Program-made: the position numbers and the translations under genes | Part shown: positions 1 to 4,726 of the stretch, in pieces | How positions within the stretch are numbered: the first letter of the stretch is position 1 | How the letters are laid out: the number at the start of each line of letters is the position of its first letter | NCBI GenBank assembly: GCA_013817065.1 | Contig: JACDDJ010000181.1 | Location: 1-8,001 of the forward strand | Source: Acidobacteriota bacterium | GTDB lineage: Bacteria > Acidobacteriota > Vicinamibacteria > Vicinamibacterales > 2-12-FULL-66-21 | DNA: 8,001 bases | Direction: 5' to 3' | The notes under the pieces: generated by a model | Seen by the model: the letters and a program-made list of their open reading frames with translations, nothing else | Told to the model about the DNA's origin: nothing | Database searches by the model: none

Positions 1-1053
1 CACGAATGGCAGGACAGCGATGCTGGCCGTCTCCGTCCCGCCCGGGCCATTCGCCTGGTCGGCGTCCCGGCCCCGGATCGCCCAGATCCCCAGTGCCAGC
101 ACCAGCGCAGTTATGGCGATCGCGGCAGCCGCGCCCCATGAGGGCGCGCGAACCAGCGGGTGTGTGGTGATCGCGGGCGGAGTCGCAGCGCGATCCGAGC
201 CCGGTGCCACCAGGGCGAGGGCCTGCGCGAGTTCGGCAGTGGTCTGAAAGCGGTCTCCCGGGCTCCGGGCCAGCGCCCGCTGCACAGTCGCGTCGAGCGA
301 CTCCGGAACCGAGTCCCGTGTCAGGCGGACGGACGGCGCCGGCGCAGACAGCCGACGGGCCAGAATGGCGTGTGCAGTCGGGCCGGTGAAGGGAGGCGCT
401 CCGGCGAGCATCTCGTAGAGCACGCAGCCCAGCGAGTAGATGTCGCTGCGCGCGTCAACCTCACGCCGGCCCTCGGCCTGTTCCGGGCTCATGTAGAGCG
501 GCGTCCCGACCGCAATGCCAGTCACGGTGACCCGGTCGGCAACCGAGGCCTCGTCGAACGCACGCGCGATACCAAAGTCGGCGACCAGTGCGTGGCCGGA
601 ATCGAGCAGAATGTTCTCAGGCTTGATGTCGCGGTGCACGATGCCGCGGCCGTGCGCAAAGCCCAGGGCGTCGGCGACCTCGCGCGCGATCGTCAGCGCC
701 TCCTGGACCGGCAGCGCTCCCTGCCGATCAAGCCGCGCGCGCAGGGACTCCCCTTCGACGAAGGGCATGACGTAATAGAGCAGTCCCTCGCCTTCGCCTG
801 AGTCGAGCAGCGGCAGGATGTGTGGGTGACTGAGTCGGGCGGTGATCCGGACCTCACGGAGGAACCGGTCCGTTCCGATGGCAGCCGCCAGATCCGGGTG
901 CAGGACCTTGACGGCAACGGGGCGGTCATGGCGGGGGTCGCGCGCCAGGAACACCGTGGCCATGCCGCCGCGGCCGATCTCCCGCTCAACCTCAAATCGG
1001 CCGCGAAGCGCCCCTTGAGTCCGCTCGGCGAGGGTGGAGTTCAACCCGGCCAT
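1..1053 (-). CDS. Hanks-type serine/threonine protein kinase, N-terminal 351 residues (runs off the window)
   Basis: Reading the complement from 1053 to 1 gives an uninterrupted frame with a complete bacterial Ser/Thr kinase domain, expected to phosphorylate proteins on the cytoplasmic face of the membrane. Visible motifs are the glycine-rich loop GRGGMATV (27-34), the ATP-anchoring Lys in VAVKVL (K49), the helix-C Glu (E67), the catalytic loop HRDIKPEN (140-147), DFG (159-161), GTPLYMSPEQ (183-192) and the subdomain IX Asp in RSDIYSLG (D204). The domain ends near residue 280. A single transmembrane helix follows at about 305-326, then SIAVLPF (344-350), a start typical of the TolB/FlgO-like C-terminal modules fused to such kinases. 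That C-terminal module lies outside the window. ATG 1053 is the first possible start because an in-frame TGA lies at 1063-1065. No good Shine-Dalgarno sequence is visible. The start overlaps the end of a permease remnant, so translational coupling is possible. Confidence 0.93.
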   Translation of the reverse strand, partial: MAGLNSTLAERTQGALRGRFEVEREIGRGGMATVFLARDPRHDRPVAVKVLHPDLAAAIGTDRFLREVRITARLSHPHILPLLDSGEGEGLLYYVMPFVEGESLRARLDRQGALPVQEALTIAREVADALGFAHGRGIVHRDIKPENILLDSGHALVADFGIARAFDEASVADRVTVTGIAVGTPLYMSPEQAEGRREVDARSDIYSLGCVLYEMLAGAPPFTGPTAHAILARRLSAPAPSVRLTRDSVPESLDATVQRALARSPGDRFQTTAELAQALALVAPGSDRAATPPAITTHPLVRAPSWGAAAAIAITALVLALGIWAIRGRDADQANGPGGTETASIAVLPFV

Positions 1054-1300
1054 TCTAGGCCATCACTCGCCGCGAAGCGCAGTACGGGGTCGATCCGGGT
1101 CGCACGGCGGGCGGGCACGCACGAGGCGAACTCGGCGACGACCAGCAGCAGGACGGCCACGACCAGGTAGATGAGCGGGTCGGCCGAATCCACGTCGAAG
1201 AGCGTCTGCTGCATCAGCCTGGATACCAGGAACGCACCCGCGATGCGCCTCCGGGCGCGGTCCCGCGCGGACGATCTGAAACGACGAGAACGTCCCGCTC
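1041..1300 (-). pseudogene. C-terminal remnant of an ADOP/MacB-like ABC transporter permease
   Basis: The minus-strand frame ending at TGA 1043-1041 encodes a sequence matching the last helix and tail of the acidobacterial duplicated orphan permease family: GAFLVSRLMQQTLF, then DPLIYLVVAVLLLVV (about 1181-1137), then VPARRATRIDPVLRF. In intact members these follow the final periplasmic loop and close the second FtsX-like domain of an inner-membrane permease about 800 residues long. Here only about 65-70 clear residues remain. Upstream of about 1250 the match breaks; a shifted frame reads QIVRAGPRPEA, which could continue the helix before it, suggesting a frameshift. The reading overlaps the kinase start by 13 nt. 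No start codon, ATPase gene or first half is present. The family assignment rests on recalled motifs, not on an alignment. Confidence 0.62.
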
Positions 1301-1489
1301 AGGAAGCGCACCGCCCCGTGGATCGACCGTCGAGGCCCCCCGAGGTCGTGTGCGGCTCCCTTGTCGAAGACCACGACATCCCCCGCGGCATCGCAGACGC
1401 GCACCACCGGCGCGACATTGCCCGCGCGATCGAGGCCGCTGGGAGCCAGGCGATGCGCCGGCGATCGCGGCGGAACAGATCGGCGTTTT
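1261..1489. other. Degenerate region, no assignable gene
   Basis: No gene can be defended here. One minus-strand frame stays open (from about 1443 down to 1063) and includes protein-like text such as LDRAGNVAPVVRVCDAAG and GDVVVFDKGAAHDLGG, but it has no plausible ribosome site, no recognised family, and it runs straight through the permease remnant in the wrong frame. The plus-strand readings of the same stretch are arginine- and proline-rich, as expected of shadow frames in GC-rich DNA. I read it as further decayed coding DNA of unknown origin lying between two recognisable fragments. Confidence 0.4.
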
Positions 1490-1594
1490 CCGTGCGGTGT
1501 CGGCCTCGAGCCATCGCTGGTCCATCGTCACGACCGTGCCGTCCCGCGCCAGGCTCTGGCCGCCCATCGAATGACGTGCCGCGCCGGCGATGAA
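1490..1594 (-). pseudogene. Fragment resembling the FAD-binding domain of an FAD-linked oxidase
   Basis: A minus-strand frame reads FIAGAARHSMGGQSLARDG and then TVVTMDQRWLEADTAR. The pattern of a small-residue strand, then ARHSMGGQ, then a residue run ending in DGTVV plus a short hydrophobic strand is typical of the FAD_binding_4 domain of FAD-linked oxidoreductases (gulonolactone oxidase-like flavoproteins). Only about 35 residues match. After residue R (codon ending near 1490) the reading becomes unlike the family in all three frames, and no start or second half is present. It therefore looks like a broken piece rather than a gene. It lies opposite the start of the plus-strand ORF, which argues that the first part of that ORF is not genuine coding sequence. 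Confidence 0.42.
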
Positions 1595-1611
1595 AGGACG
1601 ACGAGCTGAAG

Positions 1612-2370
1612 GTGATGTGCGAGGCGACAGCGTCGGACAGGGCTGCCTGGCATCGTCCAGGACATTGGCGGCGCCGGCTAGCCCGGGAGCCGAAAACGGC
1701 GGTTGTGACTTCATTCGCTAAGTGCGACGATGGCGATGTGATCGTCGGTAAACTGCAACTGCAGGCTGAGGACCAGCAACTCAAGACCACCACGGACGTC
1801 ATGGTCAAGATCAGGCTGGTGCATCCCACTGCATGTTTGAAGGTTTACGACTTCATCACCGACGCCTCGCTGGCGAACACGCTGACCGCGACGGCAGTGA
1901 ATGTCAACAACAGGGGGAAGGTCACGTCGTTGAATCCGTACGGCTCGCTGTCGCAGAACGTCATGGTGGTCAACACCTGCGCCGTCAGTGAATCCTTCGA
2001 TCTCCGGGTCAACCTGGACCCATGGTTTTCCACCCAGCCGTCCAACAATCCGGGCAACGCCGTGTTCACTTTCTCTACCGATGGAGAGATCGACGCCTCG
2101 GAATTCGACATCGCAACCTTCGGACTGGGCACCGCGCAGGGGCAGAATCTCTGTCTGCAGAACGTCGCGATGCCCGGGGGCTCGACATACCTCGCGACTG
2201 TGCACATGAGTATCAATAACGGATTGCCGGCCACGGGCCTTCCGGCGTCGGGGGTGTTCAGTGGATTCGGTGCGGCATTGACGGTGCCGGGGGCCTCCTG
2301 CGCCGGCCCCGTTGTCTCGAGCGCGACGCCCAATCCAATCGCTGCTCCGCTCCCTTTCTCGATTCGGTAA
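1612..2370 (+). CDS. Unrecognised, probably exported beta-rich protein; 5' end likely truncated
   Basis: I do not recognise this family. The frame is 252 codons from ATG 1612 to TAA 2368-2370, but only the part from about codon 30 (near 1700) looks like real protein. It is rich in Val, Thr, Asn and Ser with few charges (for example TTTDVMVKIRLVHPT, LTATAVNVNNRGKV, NVMVVNTCAVSESFDLRV), as in secreted beta-sandwich proteins. Cysteines at 38, 75, 123, 181 and 230 could form disulfides. The tail is proline-rich (SSATPNPIAAPLPFS). The first 30 residues are Arg/Trp/Ala-rich, contain no signal peptide and lie opposite the oxidase-like fragment, so they are probably not original. GTG 1705, GTG 1738 and ATG 1801 are other in-frame starts; none has a convincing Shine-Dalgarno site. 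The gene may have lost its promoter and signal peptide by rearrangement, or it may be silent. The opposite-strand frame across it looks like a shadow. Confidence 0.5.
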   Translation: MMCEATASDRAAWHRPGHWRRRLAREPKTAVVTSFAKCDDGDVIVGKLQLQAEDQQLKTTTDVMVKIRLVHPTACLKVYDFITDASLANTLTATAVNVNNRGKVTSLNPYGSLSQNVMVVNTCAVSESFDLRVNLDPWFSTQPSNNPGNAVFTFSTDGEIDASEFDIATFGLGTAQGQNLCLQNVAMPGGSTYLATVHMSINNGLPATGLPASGVFSGFGAALTVPGASCAGPVVSSATPNPIAAPLPFSIR

Positions 2371-2373
2371 GAC

Positions 2374-2404
2374 CTCCTCTAATTCCTCCTCTAATTCCTC
2401 CTCT
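2374..2404. repeat. 12-bp tandem repeat, about 2.6 copies
   Basis: The unit CTCCTCTAATTC occurs perfectly at 2374-2385 and 2386-2397, followed by a partial copy CTCCTCT at 2398-2404. It starts four bases after the stop codon of the exported-protein ORF and runs into the left arm of the hairpin that follows. Read on the minus strand each copy presents GAGGAG, which resembles a Shine-Dalgarno core, but no suitable start codon and gene follow. Replication slippage is the simplest origin. Confidence 0.85.
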
Positions 2405-2436
2405 CGGTCGGCTGGCACATGCGTCATCCGACCGAG
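2403..2436. terminator. Hairpin between convergent genes, candidate bidirectional terminator
   Basis: CTCGGTCGG (2403-2411) pairs perfectly with CCGACCGAG (2428-2436). After one C/T mismatch the stem continues with four more pairs (2413-2416 with 2423-2426, one of them G-T), leaving a six-base loop. It lies 32 bp after the stop of the plus-strand ORF and about 190 bp past the stop of the convergent asparagine synthetase gene. There is no T-run on either side, so it is not a classical intrinsic terminator; it could act with Rho or as an mRNA 3'-end stabiliser. Confidence 0.5.
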
Positions 2437-2474
2437 TCCGCAGCTCCGGCGAGAGAGAGTAAGCTCCGCGAGAA

Positions 2475-2491
2475 GATGACATTGCGTCATC
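2475..2491. repeat. 17-bp palindrome with repeated half-site
   Basis: GATGAC (2475-2480) and GTCATC (2486-2491) are perfect inverted arms around a five-base centre ATTGC. The right half, TGCGTCATC (2483-2491), also occurs as a direct copy at 2420-2428 inside the preceding hairpin. It could be an operator-like site or simply leftover sequence; there is no intact gene start next to it on either strand. Confidence 0.35.
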
Positions 2492-2507
2492 AGGTCCGTA
2501 TCGCCTG

Positions 2508-2618
2508 ATGCTGCACCGCGACCGCCAGCAACCCTGCGTCCTCATCATCGAAGACTTCCTCGATGCGCGCGAGAAGTCGACGACATTGCCGACAAGGATC
2601 ACTGGACCACCGTGCTGA
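2508..2618 (+). pseudogene. Possible N-terminal remnant of a response-regulator receiver domain
   Basis: From ATG 2508 a frame of 36 codons reads RQQPCVLIIEDFLDARE near its centre and stops at TGA 2616-2618. The pattern of a hydrophobic first strand followed by an acidic pair and a short helix start (VLIIEDFLDARE) is the classic opening of a CheY-like receiver domain, where the acidic pair binds Mg2+. Nothing after it resembles the rest of the domain: no phospho-acceptor Asp, no conserved Lys, and the frame soon stops beside the end of the asparagine synthetase gene. No Shine-Dalgarno site precedes it. It is either a decayed fragment or a chance match of about 12 residues. Confidence 0.4.
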
Positions 2619-2628
2619 TATTCGGTGG

Positions 2629-4494
2629 CTATGAGGAGTTGACAGATTCGCCGGAGGACACGGCAGCCCGACATCGGGCCGACCGTCCGCGGCCGTCGAT
2701 GAATTGTTGCGCCCACAGCTCGAGCGCCACCGGGATCCAGAATCCCTCGGTAGTGGACGGCGCCGACAGGGCGCGCCGCCACCAGCGGCGAACGACGCCG
2801 ACGTCGACGAGCCCGCGCGACTCCATGCCCGGCAGCAGGCGGTCTTCCATCAACGCCACGAATGGGCCGCTGCGGAAGTACTTCCCCAGCGGTAGATTGA
2901 ACGCCGACTTGCGGCGGTCGACGAACGCCGCGTCGAAGCTGCGCCTGGCGAGCTCCTTGACCACGAGCTTCGTGCCCGGCACGCCGATCGGCGACGATGC
3001 CCCCACGAGGTGTTCGGCTGGCAGGGCGCGGGCGAATTCAATTACTTGCCGGTCGAGAAAGGGCACCCGGTTCTCGACGCCGTGAGCCATCGTCATTTTG
3101 TCCTGCCGCACGAGCAAGTCGACGAGATGCGTCTGCATGTCGAACTTCAGACAATTCGAGAGATGGTCGGCTTCTCCCTCCTGAAACAGGGCGCGGCGTT
3201 TTTCCAGCGCCGGCCGCAGATTCGCCGCGGGTCGCAGCCTGGCGAGACGAGCTTCGGAATGAAACTGTGACGCTCGAATGAAGGTGTCGACCGGATCGTT
3301 CACACCCGGTCGCCACGGGCCAGCCGCCGCCCGGTGTGCGTCGCAGGCGCGCGCGTAGCCGCCGAATAGTTCGTCGGCACCTTCGCCGCTCAGCAGGACC
3401 GTGGCATGCTCTCGCGAACGCCGAGCCAGCAACCACAGGGCCAGTGAGTTCGGATGACTGATCGGCTGATCCATGTGCCAGCTGGCGCCATCGAGCGCGC
3501 CCATGAAGGCGTCCTCATCGAAAACAAAACGATGGCTGGTCGCGCGCGCCGTGGCCGCCGCGTTCAGGATCCAGCGTTCCTCCGAGAACTTCGACTCGTC
3601 GAAGATGATCGAGAACGCGTTCAGGTCGGCAGGGCAATGTGGCCGCGCCAGCACGGTCACCAGAGACGAGTCGACGCCACCGGACAACTGGCATCCCACG
3701 CTGACGTCGCTCCGCAATTGCGATTGCACGCTGCGGCCGAGTAGATGATCCAGGCGATCGACCGCGTCTTCCCGTGACAGGTGCGGCTTCTCGGGATGGT
3801 CGGGGATGCTCCAATAGCGGGACTCCGTGACACCACTCGGCGTGATTGTCAGCCGATGGCCCGGCTGGACGTGACGCACCCCCTTCAGCAGCGAGGCTGG
3901 GCCGGCAACGTAGCGGAATGCCAGCAGTTCATCGACCTGGGTCGGGTCGATCTCGGGGCAGAACGTTGGATGCGCCAGAAACGCCTTCGCCTCCGACGCA
4001 AAAAGCACGGTCGTTCCGCACTGCGCCCAGTACAACGGCTTGATCCCGACCCGATCGCGGAGCAGATGCACGGCGCCGCGCCGCGTGTCCGCAATCACGA
4101 TGGCAAACATGCCATCGAGGCGTTCGAGCATCCCCTCGAGCCCCTCGCGCTCGTAGAGCGCCAGGACGACCTCGGTATCGGTGCCGGTGCGGAACCGATA
4201 GCCGTTGCGCTCGAGCACCGCCTGGTGGTCGAGGGCGTTGTAGATCTCGCCGTTCAAGAGCAGCGCCGTCGAGCCATCGGGGCTGATCATCGGCTGGTGT
4301 CCACGGTCGGAAAGGTCGAGGATCTTCAGCCGGTGAAACCCGAGCGCGGTGTCAGGGATGCCGCCGCGCAGCGACAGCGAGAGTGTGCCGCGATCGTCCG
4401 GACCGCGATGACGAATCATGTCCGTCATCGCCCCGAGCACGCGGGCGTCGGCCGGCGCGCCATCCAGGTTGACCAATCCCGCAATCCCGCACAT
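2629..4494 (-). CDS. asnB: Asparagine synthetase, glutamine-hydrolysing
   Basis: A complete 621-residue class II glutamine amidotransferase/asparagine synthetase. It is cytoplasmic and would convert aspartate, glutamine and ATP to asparagine, glutamate, AMP and PPi, or amidate another carboxyl substrate. The N-terminal glutaminase domain (about 1-210) has nucleophile Cys2 in MCGIAG, HRGPDD (29-34), NGEIYN (81-86) and GTDTEV (104-109). The synthetase domain (about 235-600) has the PPi loop SGGVDSS (271-277), LLSGEGADELFGGY (367-380) and GVENRVPFLD (472-481). Length and motif order are those of the AsnB family; about 20 residues of low-complexity tail follow the usual end. The start is fixed because Cys must follow Met and a TAG stop directly precedes the ATG. 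No Shine-Dalgarno sequence is visible upstream. It stands alone, divergent from the receptor gene and convergent with the exported-protein ORF. Homologues also occur in polysaccharide gene clusters, but no such genes are visible here, so the true amide acceptor is uncertain. Confidence 0.95.
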   Translation of the reverse strand: MCGIAGLVNLDGAPADARVLGAMTDMIRHRGPDDRGTLSLSLRGGIPDTALGFHRLKILDLSDRGHQPMISPDGSTALLLNGEIYNALDHQAVLERNGYRFRTGTDTEVVLALYEREGLEGMLERLDGMFAIVIADTRRGAVHLLRDRVGIKPLYWAQCGTTVLFASEAKAFLAHPTFCPEIDPTQVDELLAFRYVAGPASLLKGVRHVQPGHRLTITPSGVTESRYWSIPDHPEKPHLSREDAVDRLDHLLGRSVQSQLRSDVSVGCQLSGGVDSSLVTVLARPHCPADLNAFSIIFDESKFSEERWILNAAATARATSHRFVFDEDAFMGALDGASWHMDQPISHPNSLALWLLARRSREHATVLLSGEGADELFGGYARACDAHRAAAGPWRPGVNDPVDTFIRASQFHSEARLARLRPAANLRPALEKRRALFQEGEADHLSNCLKFDMQTHLVDLLVRQDKMTMAHGVENRVPFLDRQVIEFARALPAEHLVGASSPIGVPGTKLVVKELARRSFDAAFVDRRKSAFNLPLGKYFRSGPFVALMEDRLLPGMESRGLVDVGVVRRWWRRALSAPSTTEGFWIPVALELWAQQFIDGRGRSARCRAAVSSGESVNSS

Positions 4495-4567
4495 CTATAA
4501 AGGTGATTTGCCTGGACCGCCTTGTAAGATGACGGCCTTGTTCCTGATGGCAGCGTACCAGAGCAAG

Positions 4568-4577
4568 GCTGGCCAGC
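4568..4577. promoter_or_regulatory. 10-bp palindrome in the divergent intergenic region
   Basis: GCTGGCCAGC is a perfect palindrome located between the divergent asparagine synthetase and receptor genes, 74 bp upstream of the former and about 70 bp upstream of the receptor's candidate -35 box. It could be a regulator site, but a palindrome this short is not rare in GC-rich DNA. Apart from this and the receptor promoter, I see nothing else definite in the 232-bp region, and no clear -35/-10 pair for the asparagine synthetase gene. Confidence 0.2.
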
Positions 4578-4649
4578 AAAGCTCTCTGCTTAGCGTTCCG
4601 CATGACATAGGAAGAACGGCCCTGAACCGAACATCTCGCCCCTGAAGTC

Positions 4650-4677
4650 TTGACAAGTGCCAAATACGGGATAGCCT
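4650..4677 (+). promoter_or_regulatory. Sigma-70-like promoter for the TonB-dependent receptor gene
   Basis: A perfect -35 box TTGACA (4650-4655) is followed after 16 bp by TAGCCT (4672-4677), which keeps the T, A and final T of the -10 consensus. Transcription would begin near 4684, giving a leader of roughly 43 nt before the receptor start codon. The -35 is strong and the -10 weak, which would fit a promoter that needs an activator. The assignment is by eye only. Confidence 0.5.
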
Positions 4678-4713
4678 GCTGGTGTGGCCATCGTTGTTGC
4701 TGACAAGGTCTGG

Positions 4714-4719
4714 AAGGAG
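4714..4719 (+). promoter_or_regulatory. Ribosome binding site that decides the receptor start
   Basis: AAGGAG lies seven bases upstream of ATG 4727. The same frame is open from a GTG at 4682, but that upstream part would put 15 residues in front of the signal peptide and has no ribosome site. ATG 4727 is therefore the start. Confidence 0.8.
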
Positions 4720-4726
4720 TTCACTC

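Noticed and set aside
160..801. A 213-codon plus-strand frame over the kinase
   Set aside because: It is the antisense shadow of the catalytic kinase region, whose invariant motifs are all present on the minus strand.
1063..1407. A 114-codon minus-strand frame ending just upstream of the kinase
   Set aside because: Its C-terminal half lies out of frame over the clear permease tail and is Arg/Pro-rich; no start signal and no family. Treated as decayed sequence.
1711..2490. A 259-codon minus-strand frame opposite the exported-protein ORF, with an acidic repeat (EEELEEELEEVL)
   Set aside because: The acidic repeat is only the 12-bp tandem repeat read in reverse, and the rest is Arg/Gly/His-rich shadow sequence; the plus-strand reading is far more protein-like.
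1060..2630. A possible insertion sequence or prophage remnant explaining the decayed region
   Set aside because: No transposase, integrase, terminal inverted repeats or target-site duplications could be seen.
3781..4500. A 239-codon plus-strand frame over the asparagine synthetase
   Set aside because: It is antisense to the conserved glutaminase domain and has no ribosome site or recognisable motifs.
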